From positions 3,286,001 through 3,350,000 of the forward strand of contig OZ255824.1 in the NCBI GenBank assembly GCA_965277495.1: a DNA stretch of 64,000 bases. Direction: 5' to 3'. Position 1 is the stretch's first letter. Each line of letters opens with the position of its first letter. Below the pieces are notes generated by a model. It was not told where the DNA came from, did no database searches, and saw only the letters and a list, made by a program, of their open reading frames with translations. Made by a program: the position numbers and the translations under genes. This DNA comes from CAHJXG01 sp965277495 (GTDB taxonomy: Bacteria; Pseudomonadota; Alphaproteobacteria; Acetobacterales; Acetobacteraceae). Below are positions 1-9,015 of the stretch, piece by piece.

Positions 1-1196
1 GAATAGGCGATGCCGCCGAACAGGCCGAATTTGGCGAGCGACGGGCGGATGTTGCGGACGCCGCTCAGTTCCTGGAACAGCCAGCTTTCGCGGAAGCGGC
101 GGTCATAGCCCTCGGGTTCGGCGGGACGGCCATGCGTGAGCGCGTCGGCGACGGCTTCCGCCGCCAACATGCCGGACTTCATCGCGGTGTGGATGCCCTT
201 GATCTTCGGCACGTTCAGGAACCCGGCCGCGTCGCCGATCAGCGCGCCGCCGGGGAACGTCAGCTTCGGCAGCGACTGCAGCCCGCCTTCGATCAATGCC
301 CGCGCGCCATAGCTGATGCGGCGCCCGCCCTCGAAGTGCTTGCGCATGGCTGGATGTGTCTTGAACCGCTGCATCTCGTCGAAGGGCGACAGCCAGGGAT
401 TGTGGTAATCCAACCCGACCACGAAGCCATACGACACCAGGTTGTCGCCCCAATGATACAGCCACGACCCGCCATAGGTCTTGCGGTCCAGCGGCCAGCC
501 GATGGAGTGCTCGATCAGGCCAGGCTTATGCGAAGCCGCAGGGATCTCCCACAACTCCTTGATCCCCAACGCATAGGTCTGCGGATCGCGGCCCTCCCGC
601 AGGTTGAAATGCGCCGCAACCTGCTTGGTGAGCGAACCGCGGCAACCCTCGGCGAACAGTGTGTAGGCGGCGCGCAATTCCATGCCGGGCTGGAAGTTGG
701 CGCCGTGCTCGCCCTCCTTCGTGATGCCCATGTCCCCGGTCGCGACGCCCACCACGCGCCCATGCTCGATCAGGGTCTCGGCGGCGGCAAAGCCTGGGTA
801 GATCTCGACGCCCAGCCCCTCGGCCTGGGAACCGAGCCAGCGGCACACGTCGCCAAGGCTCACGATGTAGTTGCCGGCATTGTGCATCGGCAGTGGGGTC
901 GGCAGCCTGAAGGCGCGGGTCTTGGTCAGGAACAGAAAGCGGTCCTCCCCGGCCGGCGTCAGCAAAGGCGCGCCGGAGCTTTGCCACTCCGGCAGCAACT
1001 CATGCAGCGCGCGCGGTTCGATCACGGCGCCGGACAGGATATGGGCGCCGACCTCCCCCCCTTTCTCCACGACGCACACGCTGGCATCGGGCGAAAGCTG
1101 TTTCAGGCGGATCGCCGCGCTAAGCCCGGCAGGGCCCGCGCCGACGATCACCACATCGAATTCCATGGCCTCGCGGGCCACCTCACGTTCCGACAT
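1..1196 (-). CDS. Electron transfer flavoprotein-ubiquinone oxidoreductase (3' end outside window)
   Basis: Inner-membrane-associated FAD/iron-sulfur enzyme that passes electrons from reduced electron transfer flavoprotein to ubiquinone. The protein begins MSEREVAREAMEFDVVIVG, followed by the dinucleotide-binding GAGPAG motif near residue 20. Further on are the family stretches GAHILSGAV, GCRGSLTKQV and a second FAD segment LIGDAAGFLNVPKIKG. About 398 residues are visible; the C-terminal part carrying the [4Fe-4S] cysteines lies beyond position 1. The start at 1196 is preceded by a GGAGGG ribosome-binding site. It is divergent from the uracil-DNA glycosylase gene that starts at 1301. The assignment is firm even though the gene is cut by the window edge. 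Confidence 0.93.
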   Translation of the reverse strand, partial: MSEREVAREAMEFDVVIVGAGPAGLSAAIRLKQLSPDASVCVVEKGGEVGAHILSGAVIEPRALHELLPEWQSSGAPLLTPAGEDRFLFLTKTRAFRLPTPLPMHNAGNYIVSLGDVCRWLGSQAEGLGVEIYPGFAAAETLIEHGRVVGVATGDMGITKEGEHGANFQPGMELRAAYTLFAEGCRGSLTKQVAAHFNLREGRDPQTYALGIKELWEIPAASHKPGLIEHSIGWPLDRKTYGGSWLYHWGDNLVSYGFVVGLDYHNPWLSPFDEMQRFKTHPAMRKHFEGGRRISYGARALIEGGLQSLPKLTFPGGALIGDAAGFLNVPKIKGIHTAMKSGMLAAEAVADALTHGRPAEPEGYDRRFRESWLFQELSGVRNIRPSLAKFGLFGGIAY

Positions 1197-1300
1197 CCAT
1201 CCCTCCGTCTGTCCGCTTTAAGTGGGGACGGGCGCGGGTTGCGCAAAACCCGCACGCGGCACATTTTCGTCTCCATGCGACATAGAACGGTCTAGGCCCG

Positions 1301-2059
1301 ATGGACAGCCTCGCAGCGCTGCGCCTGCAGATCGAATGGGGGGCGGACGAGGCGCTGGACGACCTGCCGCGCGACCACTTCCGGCCCAAGCCGGCAGCGC
1401 CGTCCATGCCGTCACCGCTCCCAGCCCAGGCCACGCCTGCCATTGCGCGCAGCCAGCCGGCCGCAGCGCCGGCACCTGCAGCCCGGGCCGAAACTCTCGC
1501 CGAGCTTCACGCAGCCCTCGAAGCGTTCGACGGATGCCCGCTCCGCGCCACCGCGACAACGACGGTCCGACCGGATGGCAATCCGGCGGCCGGGCTGGTC
1601 CTGATTGCCGATGCTCCCGGCGCCGATGACGACCGGGCGGGAACAGCGTTCGCCGGGGCGGCCGGGCAGGTGCTCGACCGCGTGCTCGGGAGCGCCGGCC
1701 TCGACCGGTCTGGCCTGTTGCTGACCCATTTAGTGCCCTGGCGCCCGCCGGGTGGCCGAGCCCCGGCCGATGCCGAAATCCAGTCATGCCTGCCCTTCCT
1801 GCTTCGCCTGTTGCAGCTTGTCCGCCCCGAGCGGCTCGTGCTGCTCGGTTCAGCCTCGGTCAAGGCGGCGACCGGCAGCAGCGACAGCATCCGGCGGCTG
1901 CGCGGACGCTGGCTGCAGGCGGCGCTGCCTGGGTTCGACGCCCCCGTGCCGGCGTTGGCGATGCTGCCCTTTGATCAATGGCTCCGAACTCCAACGGCCA
2001 AGCGTGATTGCTGGGCCGACCTTCTTGCGCTCCGCATCAGCCTACGAGCAAATCCTTAA
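1301..2059 (+). CDS. Uracil-DNA glycosylase, family 4-like
   Basis: Base-excision repair glycosylase of the family 4 / SPO1-type group, 252 residues. After a Pro/Ala-rich N-terminal linker (about residues 30-62) the conserved core begins with DGCPLRATA. Motif 1 follows as ADAPGADDD (103-111), where most relatives have GEAPG, and then the WRPPGGRAP segment near residue 147. The protein has only three cysteines (in DGCP, QSCLP and RDCW). The four-cysteine set that holds [4Fe-4S] in classical family 4 enzymes is therefore incomplete. moaB starts 26 bases downstream on the same strand. Confidence 0.85.
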   Translation: MDSLAALRLQIEWGADEALDDLPRDHFRPKPAAPSMPSPLPAQATPAIARSQPAAAPAPAARAETLAELHAALEAFDGCPLRATATTTVRPDGNPAAGLVLIADAPGADDDRAGTAFAGAAGQVLDRVLGSAGLDRSGLLLTHLVPWRPPGGRAPADAEIQSCLPFLLRLLQLVRPERLVLLGSASVKAATGSSDSIRRLRGRWLQAALPGFDAPVPALAMLPFDQWLRTPTAKRDCWADLLALRISLRANP

Positions 2060-2085
2060 CCGACCGTAAACCTAGGCCAATAAAC

Positions 2086-2628
2086 ATGCCGATCGACGAG
2101 AGCCGCCAGTTCATCCCGGTGAACATCGCCGTCCTCACGGTTTCCGACACGCGCACCGCTGCCGACGACCGCTCCGGCGACACGCTGGCCGCACGCATCG
2201 CCCAAGCCGGCCATCACGTCGGCGCCCGGGCCATCGACCGCGACGACGCTGGCCTGATCGAAGCCCGGCTGCGCGGCTGGATCGCGGATCCGGCCATCGA
2301 CGCCGTGATCACCACCGGCGGCACCGGCATCACCGGACGCGACGTCACGCCCGAGGCGTTCGACCGTGTGCTGGAGAAACGCATCGAGGGCTTCGGCGAG
2401 CTGTTCCGCATGCTGAGCTACCAGAAGATCGGCACGTCCACGATGCAGTCCCGCGCCCTCGCCGGCGTGGCGGGCGGCACCTATCTTTTTGCCCTGCCGG
2501 GCAGCACGGGCGCCGTGAAGGACGCATGGGACGACATCTTGCTTTGGCAGCTCGATAGCCGTCACCGTCCCTGCAACCTGGTCGAACTAATGCCGCGGCT
2601 GCAGGAGCGTCTCCGGGCGGTCGAATAA
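2086..2628 (+). CDS. moaB: Molybdenum cofactor biosynthesis protein B
   Basis: MoaB/Mog-fold protein of 180 residues, in the family that adenylylates molybdopterin during molybdenum cofactor assembly. Visible family motifs are AVLTVSDTRTAADDRSGD near the N-terminus, TTGGTGITGRDVTPEA around residues 75-91, and LPGSTGAVKDAWD near residues 140-152. The ATG at 2086 (MPIDESRQ) was chosen because an upstream in-frame start would overlap the preceding gene and add residues foreign to the family. The size and motifs fit an intact gene. Confidence 0.92.
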   Translation: MPIDESRQFIPVNIAVLTVSDTRTAADDRSGDTLAARIAQAGHHVGARAIDRDDAGLIEARLRGWIADPAIDAVITTGGTGITGRDVTPEAFDRVLEKRIEGFGELFRMLSYQKIGTSTMQSRALAGVAGGTYLFALPGSTGAVKDAWDDILLWQLDSRHRPCNLVELMPRLQERLRAVE

Positions 2629-2692
2629 TCGGCGGAGCCAGCCTCAAGTTCTTATTTTGTTCTTGACATCGAGCGGCGCCTATGCGCAGGTC

Positions 2693-3904
2693 ATGTCAGA
2701 ACGCATAGGGAACGCGGCCATGCCGGATGGGACAATCGCTGCGCGGGATTTGTTGCGAAGCGCCCTGGACCAAGATGCGATTGCGGCGTTTGCCCAGGCT
2801 GACGCGGCGGAACTACAACCAAATGAACGGCTTCGATCCCTCGCCCGCCACGGACGGGGAGCTGCAAATAACCCCGCCGTGCGTTATGACCGCCATACGG
2901 CATCGCCCTTCGAGGACGGATGGGCGCAGATCGGCGCCGACCTCGCGGATTTGCCGCCATTGCCGACCGTCCTGACACGAGACAGCAGCAAGACCGCAAT
3001 CAGTTGGAACGGCAGCCCGGACATCGGCTTCGACCGCGCGGTCAACCCCTATCGCGGCTGCGAGCACGGCTGCGTCTACTGCTACGCCCGGCCCAGCCAC
3101 GCCTATCTCGGCTACTCGCCCGGGCTCGAGTTCGAAACGCAGATCGTCTTCAAGCCGGATGTCGCCACCCTGCTCGAGCGGGAGCTGAGCAAGCCTGGCT
3201 ATGTCGCCCAACCCATGGCGCTGGGGTCCAACACCGACCCATACCAACCCGTCGACCGCACGCTGCGGCTCACGCGCGCGGTGCTGGAGGTGCTGGACCG
3301 GTTCAGCCATCCCGTCAGCATCGTGACCAAATCCGCCGGCGTGCTGCAGGACCTCGACATCCTGCAACGCATGGCGTCGCGCGGGCTGGTCCGGGTCTGG
3401 CTGTCCGTCACCACGCTGGACGCCGGGCTGGCACGGCGCATGGAGCCGCGGGCTGCTTCGCCCTCGCGCCGGCTGCAGACGATTGCGGCATTGACGCAGG
3501 CGGGCGTTCCGGCCGGCGTGCTCGCGGCGCCGATGATCCCCGGGCTAAACGATATGGAGCTGGAAAACATCCTGGCCGCCGCCCGGCAGCACGGCGCGGC
3601 GCACGCTGGCTATGTCTTGCTGCGCTTGCCGCTCGAACTGCGGGAGGTGTTCACCACTTGGCTGCAGGAGCACGTGCCGGACCGGGCGCGGCGCATCCTG
3701 GCCCTTATTCGTGAGACTCGGGCCGGAGAGCTGAACGACAGCCGGTTCCATCACCGTTTCAGCGGCGGCGGACCCTATGCCGACCTGTTGGCCCAGCGTT
3801 TTCGCAACATGCAGAAGAAGCTCGGCTTTCTCGGACGCGAGTCGCTCGATACCACGCAGTTCAGCCGTCCGCTTGCGGCTGGGGACCAGCTCTCGCTGCT
3901 GTAG
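2693..3904 (+). CDS. PA0069-family radical SAM protein
   Basis: Radical SAM enzyme resembling the PA0069/Rv2578c group, whose reaction is not established. The [4Fe-4S]-binding CX3CX2C motif is seen as CEHGCVYC, with Cys at about residues 123, 127 and 130, preceded by the typical NPYRG. The family N-terminal motif HGRGAANNPAVRYD lies ahead of it. The later NTDPYQPVDR and TKSAGVLQDLD segments also match the family. The first ATG is at 2693. Another ATG at 2720, with AGGG nine bases upstream, is an equally possible start. rnhB follows 22 bases downstream. Confidence 0.88.
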   Translation: MSERIGNAAMPDGTIAARDLLRSALDQDAIAAFAQADAAELQPNERLRSLARHGRGAANNPAVRYDRHTASPFEDGWAQIGADLADLPPLPTVLTRDSSKTAISWNGSPDIGFDRAVNPYRGCEHGCVYCYARPSHAYLGYSPGLEFETQIVFKPDVATLLERELSKPGYVAQPMALGSNTDPYQPVDRTLRLTRAVLEVLDRFSHPVSIVTKSAGVLQDLDILQRMASRGLVRVWLSVTTLDAGLARRMEPRAASPSRRLQTIAALTQAGVPAGVLAAPMIPGLNDMELENILAAARQHGAAHAGYVLLRLPLELREVFTTWLQEHVPDRARRILALIRETRAGELNDSRFHHRFSGGGPYADLLAQRFRNMQKKLGFLGRESLDTTQFSRPLAAGDQLSLL

Positions 3905-3926
3905 GCCGGACCTGCTACCGGGGTTC

Positions 3927-4559
3927 ATGAGTCCGGATTTCAAACGCGAGTCGCAACATGGCGGCCGAGTCGCAGGGGTGGACGAAGCCGGGCGGGGGCC
4001 GCTGGCCGGCCCGGTGGTCGCCGCTGCGGTAGTGTTTCCGGCCGGCGTTCCCAAAGGCCTAAGGCCACTGCTCGACGACTCGAAAAAGCTGACGGCACCC
4101 GCCCGGCAAACGGCATTCGAGGCATTGCAGGCGTGCGGCACCGTGGAAATCGGCGTCGCGGCCGCGTCGGTGGACGAGATCGCCCGGCTCAATATCCTGC
4201 ACGCCTCCTTGCTCGCCATGCGCCGCGCGGTGCTCCGCCTGCCAAGCGTGCCGGACCTCGCGCTGGTCGACGGCAACCGGGCGCCCTCCCTGCCGTGCAG
4301 CGTTCAGTGCTGCATCGGCGGCGACGCAGCATCGCTGTCGATCGCCGCGGCATCGATCGTGGCAAAGGTCATCCGCGACCGCGTGATGGCGCGTCTCGCA
4401 ACCCGCTACCCTGCGTTCGGCTGGCAGATAAACGCCGGCTACGGCACGCCAGCTCATCGCGCGGCGCTGCATCGAGTCGGGCCGTGCCGTCACCACCGGG
4501 CAGCGTTCGGCACGGTCCGGCTGCTGCGGGAAGCCGCCTGCGAAGCAGGGGCGGATTGA
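3927..4559 (+). CDS. rnhB: Ribonuclease HII
   Basis: Cytoplasmic endonuclease that cuts the RNA strand of RNA-DNA hybrids and removes misincorporated ribonucleotides; 210 residues. The N-terminal VDEAGRGPLAGPVVAA carries the metal ligands Asp19 and Glu20. DDSKKL follows, then the third acidic residue in LVDGN (Asp115), and the ASIVAKVIRDR segment. The ATG at 3927 is chosen because the protein then begins in the usual position relative to the DEAGRG motif. ccrM lies just downstream on the same strand; the rnhB-ccrM neighbourhood is common in alphaproteobacteria. Confidence 0.95.
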   Translation: MSPDFKRESQHGGRVAGVDEAGRGPLAGPVVAAAVVFPAGVPKGLRPLLDDSKKLTAPARQTAFEALQACGTVEIGVAAASVDEIARLNILHASLLAMRRAVLRLPSVPDLALVDGNRAPSLPCSVQCCIGGDAASLSIAAASIVAKVIRDRVMARLATRYPAFGWQINAGYGTPAHRAALHRVGPCRHHRAAFGTVRLLREAACEAGAD

Positions 4560-4602
4560 CGCGGCTTCCATGGCCTAGGCACGATAAGCCCCAAATCGCT
4601 GG

Positions 4603-5688
4603 TTGGACCGTGTGGAATTAGTTCGTGAGCTGCCGTTGGATCAGGTGCTGCTGGGGGATTGCGTGCCTTTGATGGGCATGCTGCCGCCGGCGTCGGTCCA
4701 CTGCGTCTTTGCCGACCCGCCCTATAACCTCCAGCTCCGCGGCGAGCTGAGGCGTCCGGACGACAGCCTTGTGGACGCAGTCGATGACGACTGGGACCGG
4801 TTCAGCGATTTCGCCGCTTATGACGCCTTCACGCGGGACTGGCTCGGCGAATGCCGGCGCCTGTTGCGCAAGGACGGCACGATCTGGGTCATTGGCTCCT
4901 ATCACAACATCTTCCGCATCGGCGCCATCCTACAGGATCTTGGTTTCTGGATTCTTAACGATATCGTCTGGCGCAAATCAAATCCGATGCCGAATTTCCG
5001 CGGTCGGCGCTTTACCAACGCGCACGAGACGCTGATCTGGGCCGCCCGCGGCCAGGACAGCCGCTACCGCTTCAATTACCAGGCCATGAAGGCGCTAAAC
5101 GACGACCTGCAAATGCGCAGCGACTGGTTCCTGCCGCTTTGCACCGGGGCGGAGCGGCTGCGCAACCAGCATGGCCTGAAGCTGCACCCCACCCAGAAAC
5201 CGGAGTCGCTGCTGCATCGCGTGCTGCTTGCCAGCACTTCGCCCGGCGACGTCATCCTCGATCCGTTCCTCGGCACCGGCACCACGGCGGCCATGGCCAA
5301 GCGCCTGCACCGGCATTTCATCGGCATAGAACGGCATCCCGCCTATGCCGAAGCGGCCATCGGCCGGGTGCGGCGTGAAAGGCCGGCCTCGACGGAGGGA
5401 ATGGCCGCCACGCCAACCAAGCGCGAGGCGGTGCGCGTCCCGTTCGGAAGCCTGATTGAGCGTGGCCTGATCGCGCCAGGAACCGCGCTGTTCGACAAGC
5501 AGCGCCGGGTGACCGCCGTCGTGACCGCGGACGGCACTTTGGTGACCGGCACGATCCGGGGATCAATCCATCAGGTCGGCGCCACCCTGCAGAACGCGCC
5601 AAGCTGCAACGGCTGGACGTTCTGGCATTTCGAGCGCGCCGGCGTGCTGCTGCCGATCGATACGCTGCGTGCTGAGTCGACGACGTAG
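4603..5688 (+). CDS. ccrM: CcrM-type adenine DNA methyltransferase (GANTC)
   Basis: Cell-cycle DNA methyltransferase expected to modify adenine in GANTC. It is a beta-class N6-adenine enzyme, with the catalytic DPPY motif (residues 38-41, context FADPPYNLQ) ahead of the SAM-binding motif DPFLGTGTT (about 220-228). Between them lie the family signatures IWVIGSYHNIFRIG, FLPLCTGAERLR and LHPTQKPESLL. The C-terminal ~80 residues (SLIERGLIAPGTALFD onward) match the extra domain found in CcrM proteins. The start shown is a TTG; a GTG nine bases later is also possible. It is transcribed toward the AI-2E transporter gene, and the two genes abut at their 3' ends. Confidence 0.93.
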   Translation: MDRVELVRELPLDQVLLGDCVPLMGMLPPASVHCVFADPPYNLQLRGELRRPDDSLVDAVDDDWDRFSDFAAYDAFTRDWLGECRRLLRKDGTIWVIGSYHNIFRIGAILQDLGFWILNDIVWRKSNPMPNFRGRRFTNAHETLIWAARGQDSRYRFNYQAMKALNDDLQMRSDWFLPLCTGAERLRNQHGLKLHPTQKPESLLHRVLLASTSPGDVILDPFLGTGTTAAMAKRLHRHFIGIERHPAYAEAAIGRVRRERPASTEGMAATPTKREAVRVPFGSLIERGLIAPGTALFDKQRRVTAVVTADGTLVTGTIRGSIHQVGATLQNAPSCNGWTFWHFERAGVLLPIDTLRAESTT

Positions 5689-7674
5689 CTAAGGGGTCAC
5701 GCCCGACAGCGCAGGCGCGGCTGCAGCGGCCTTTGCGCCAACCTGCGGCGCCTCCGACGCGCCCTGCATCGCAGCCAGGCAGGCGTTCACCGCATCGCGC
5801 AGCGTCGTCACGTAATGGTCCGCCCCCACCGCAGCACGCAGGCGTTCGTCGGTCAGCAAATCCTCATCCGCCTGCCAAAGGCCGACCAGGATCGGCGCGC
5901 CCGGCATGCGCTGCCGCAATCGCCGCATCAAGTAGCGCAACGGCGACGGGCTGCCGCTTCCCTCGAGGTAGGAAACGCACACCATCGCCACCCCCTCGGT
6001 TTCCAGGGATGCGATATGCGCGCGGGATGCGGCCTCCTGGCTAATGACCCGGGCGCGCATCCCGTGCTTGCCCAGCAACTGCGCCAGCATCGTGCATGCG
6101 GCCTCATCCAGCGGACCGCGCCCGGCTACGCAAAGGACCGGCGCGGCACCGGCCCACTCGGGCGGCAAATCGGCAGCGGTGCCAGTCGGCGCCGGCATGG
6201 TTTGCGGCGGCGCGACGGTCGCGGACACCGGGGCGCTGCCGGGATTTTGCTTCGACGGCGCCGGATCGGCATCGTCGTGGTCCGCCAGGTCGACCACCAC
6301 GCCATCGATGGCATCCTGAATATTGCGGAGCTGATCGTCGCTCAAAACGCCGCGCATCGAGTCGTTGGCCGCAAGCTCTAGGCCCTTGAGCGCAACTTCG
6401 TCGTAATACGACGACAACGCGCGGTCCCGCAGCAGCACTTCGGCCTGGTCGAGCGCCTCGTCCGCGTCGCCCGCCAGGATGCGTTGATAGAAGCTTTCTC
6501 CGGGAGTGAGCGCCGGCTGGTCGCCCAGCAGCACATCGAAGAACTCCAACCGGTCGATATGCCGCCCGAGCACCACTAAACAGAGCGTCAGCGGCATGGA
6601 CAGGATCAACCCGACCGGCCCCCAGAGCCATGTCCAGAAAATTGCGGCGACGACGACCGACACCGGCGACAGCCCGGTGCTGTGGCCATAGATCAGCGGC
6701 TCGACGACCTGGCCGGTCACCGGCTCGACCACCAGGAACAGCGCGAGCGTGGAGACCGCCATCGTCCAGCCCGGGTCCACCGCCGCCGCCATCGTGATCG
6801 GCAGGATCGCCGAGGCGAAAGCACCGATATAGGGCACGAACCGCATCAGCGCCGCGATGATGCCCCAAAGCACCGGGTTCGGCACGCCGATGATCAGCAG
6901 CCCAAGCCCGATCACCACGCCAAACACCGCATTGAGGGCGAGCTGGGTGAGGAAATACTTGCTCAGCCGGGCGGCCGCGTCGTCCATCGCGGCGGTGGTG
7001 CGGTGCAGGTCGCTCGACCCGAACAGCCGGATCATGCGGTCGCGCAGGTCCTCCCGCTGCATCAGGATGAAAACCGCCACCAGCAGCACGATGCCGATGG
7101 TGGCAAGCGGCGACAGGATCGGCGACAGCACGCGCGTCGCGATGTCCATGGGGGTCGGGTCGGGCTGGTGCACCTCGACCGGAACCGGCTTCGGCGTGTC
7201 GGAGGGCGCGCCGCCCTGGGCGGGTTTTGCGTTCGGCACCGGCGGCGGGATGTCATCGATCTGCCGCCCGAGCTTTCCCGTCAACGCAGCGATCCGGCCG
7301 ACGGTGTAGGACCGGACGGTGTCGACCTTGCGCTCGACCGTTGCGGCATAGCGGGGAACGTCGCTGGCCAGGCTCGCGACCTGCGTGCCGATCACGCCGC
7401 CGAGCAGCAGCAGGATGCCGAGCGCGAACAGCACTGCCGTGACCACCGCCGGAATGCGCGGCAGGCCAATGCGGCGCAGCAGCGCCACCAGCGGCGACAG
7501 CACGAACGACAGCAGTATCGCCAGCGTGATCGGCACCAGCACCTCCCGCGCCAGGTACAGCGCCGCGATGACGACGACGGCAACCGCGAGCGTCGTCAGC
7601 GCCTGCAGGCCCGGAAGCTCCGGCGGCAAGACCTGGTTCTTCATGCGCGGCGAGTTCGAGCCGATGTCGGCCAT
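5689..7674 (-). CDS. AI-2E family transporter with extra C-terminal cytoplasmic domain
   Basis: Multi-pass inner-membrane protein of the AI-2E/PerM exporter family, 661 residues. Hydrophobic segments at about residues 25-45, 50-70 and 75-95 form the N-terminal membrane block. A soluble loop rich in Pro and Lys follows, and the second membrane block lies around 200-370 (family stretches MRFVPYIGAFASAI and LWGPVGLILSMPLTL). The family usually ends soon after this. Here about 280 more residues follow, including a final segment from VLCVAGRGPLDEAACTMLAQLLG onward that alternates strands and helices like a Rossmann or B12-binding-type domain. The substrate cannot be read from the sequence. Confidence 0.85.
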   Translation of the reverse strand: MADIGSNSPRMKNQVLPPELPGLQALTTLAVAVVVIAALYLAREVLVPITLAILLSFVLSPLVALLRRIGLPRIPAVVTAVLFALGILLLLGGVIGTQVASLASDVPRYAATVERKVDTVRSYTVGRIAALTGKLGRQIDDIPPPVPNAKPAQGGAPSDTPKPVPVEVHQPDPTPMDIATRVLSPILSPLATIGIVLLVAVFILMQREDLRDRMIRLFGSSDLHRTTAAMDDAAARLSKYFLTQLALNAVFGVVIGLGLLIIGVPNPVLWGIIAALMRFVPYIGAFASAILPITMAAAVDPGWTMAVSTLALFLVVEPVTGQVVEPLIYGHSTGLSPVSVVVAAIFWTWLWGPVGLILSMPLTLCLVVLGRHIDRLEFFDVLLGDQPALTPGESFYQRILAGDADEALDQAEVLLRDRALSSYYDEVALKGLELAANDSMRGVLSDDQLRNIQDAIDGVVVDLADHDDADPAPSKQNPGSAPVSATVAPPQTMPAPTGTAADLPPEWAGAAPVLCVAGRGPLDEAACTMLAQLLGKHGMRARVISQEAASRAHIASLETEGVAMVCVSYLEGSGSPSPLRYLMRRLRQRMPGAPILVGLWQADEDLLTDERLRAAVGADHYVTTLRDAVNACLAAMQGASEAPQVGAKAAAAAPALSGVTP

Positions 7675-7739
7675 GGTGGGAAACTCTCAGCGGGCCGCAA
7701 GCCCGTTATGTTGCAACGCACGAAACTGGCGTTCGCTCC

Positions 7740-7751
7740 ATATATATATAT
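7740..7751. repeat. AT dinucleotide repeat
   Basis: Six AT repeats sit in the divergent spacer between the AI-2E transporter and the BaiN-like gene. Such AT tracts are rare in this GC-rich DNA. The tract may mark a melting or promoter region, or be a slippage-prone microsatellite. Confidence 0.7.
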
Positions 7752-7800
7752 CCTGCGCGGCTATTCCCGCTTTAATCCATGCTAACCAGATCCTGTTCCC

Positions 7801-9003
7801 ATGATGCCGCAGCCTTCCTGTCCAATGCCTGCCGCCTTCGACGTCATCATCCTGGGCGCGGGGGCGGCAGGAATGATGTGCGCGATGACCGCGGGCGGAC
7901 GGGGGCGGCGGGTGCTGTTGCTCGATCACGCGGACCGGGCCGGCGCCAAGATCCTGATCAGCGGCGGCGGACGCTGCAATTTCACCAACGAGCAGTCGGC
8001 GCCTGACCGGTTCCTGTCCGGCAACCCGCGTTTCTGCACGTCGGCACTCAGCCGCTACACCGCACAGGACTTCATCGCGCTGGTCCAGAAACACCGCATC
8101 CCGTATCACGAGAAAGCGTTGGGCCAACTGTTCTGCGACGGGTCGGCGCGCGCCATCGTCGCCATGCTGCTGGACGAGTGCGCGGCCGCCGGGGTGGACC
8201 TGCGGTTGCGCCACCGCGTCACTGGGCTGTCGCACTCCGGCGGCTTCCGGGTCGAGACGGATGGCGGCGGCTTCACTGCGCCGGCGCTGGTATTGGCGAC
8301 CGGCGGGCTGTCGATCCCGAAGATGGGCGCCACCGGTTTCGCCTACGATGCGGCGCGGCGATTCGGCCTGCCGCTCACTGAAATCCGCCCCGGCCTCGTG
8401 CCGCTGACCTTCGATGGGGCAGAACTTGGGCTCATGCAACCCTTGAGCGGCGTGGCGTTGCCGGTGTCCGCCACAGCCGGGCGGCGAACCTTCCCCGAGG
8501 CGATGCTGTTCACCCATCGCGGCCTGTCCGGCCCGGCAATCCTGCAGGCGTCATCGTTCTGGCGCGATGGCGCGGCGGTGCAGGTCGACATGCTGCCGGG
8601 CGTCGACGCCTATGCCGTTTTGCGCGAACGCAAGCGCTCCCGTCCGCGGGCGGAGGGCCGGACGGTGCTGGCCGAGTTGCTGCCGGCCCGGCTGGCGCAG
8701 GCGCTCGCGGCAGCATACCTGCCGGGGGCGCCGATGGCGGACCTGCCCGACCGCGCCTTGCGCGGGCTTGCTTCGGTGCTGAATGGCTGGCAGGTGACGC
8801 CCGCGGGGTCGGAGGGATATGCCAAGGCGGAGGTCACCCTGGGCGGCATCGACACTCGCGCCTTGTCGTCGAGGACCATGCAGGCCAATGCTGTGCCGGG
8901 CCTGTTCGTGATCGGCGAGGCCGCCGACGTGACGGGCTGGTTGGGCGGCTATAACTTCCAGTGGGCGTGGTCGAGCGGGTGGTGCGCCGGCCAAGCGGTC
9001 TAG
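7801..9003 (+). CDS. BaiN/RdsA-family NAD(P)/FAD-dependent oxidoreductase
   Basis: Flavoprotein of the HI0933-like (BaiN/RdsA) family, 400 residues. The N-terminal FAD motif reads LGAGAAG (residues 18-24). The hallmark SGGGRCNFTN follows around residues 57-66, then LGQLFCDGSA, and a C-terminal NADP/FAD-contacting stretch GLFVIGEAADVTGWLGGYNFQWAW. The length is normal for the family. The start could be the ATG at 7801 or one a few codons later (MPAAFDV). It is convergent with the protease gene on the opposite strand, which ends 12 bases away. The physiological substrate is unknown. Confidence 0.9.
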   Translation: MMPQPSCPMPAAFDVIILGAGAAGMMCAMTAGGRGRRVLLLDHADRAGAKILISGGGRCNFTNEQSAPDRFLSGNPRFCTSALSRYTAQDFIALVQKHRIPYHEKALGQLFCDGSARAIVAMLLDECAAAGVDLRLRHRVTGLSHSGGFRVETDGGGFTAPALVLATGGLSIPKMGATGFAYDAARRFGLPLTEIRPGLVPLTFDGAELGLMQPLSGVALPVSATAGRRTFPEAMLFTHRGLSGPAILQASSFWRDGAAVQVDMLPGVDAYAVLRERKRSRPRAEGRTVLAELLPARLAQALAAAYLPGAPMADLPDRALRGLASVLNGWQVTPAGSEGYAKAEVTLGGIDTRALSSRTMQANAVPGLFVIGEAADVTGWLGGYNFQWAWSSGWCAGQAV

Positions 9004-9015
9004 GCATGGGCGCCG

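Noticed and set aside
132..1295. Long plus-strand open frame antisense to the ETF-ubiquinone oxidoreductase
   Set aside because: Composition is that of an antisense shadow (Arg/His/Gln/Ala-rich, no domain), while the minus strand encodes a clear family protein.
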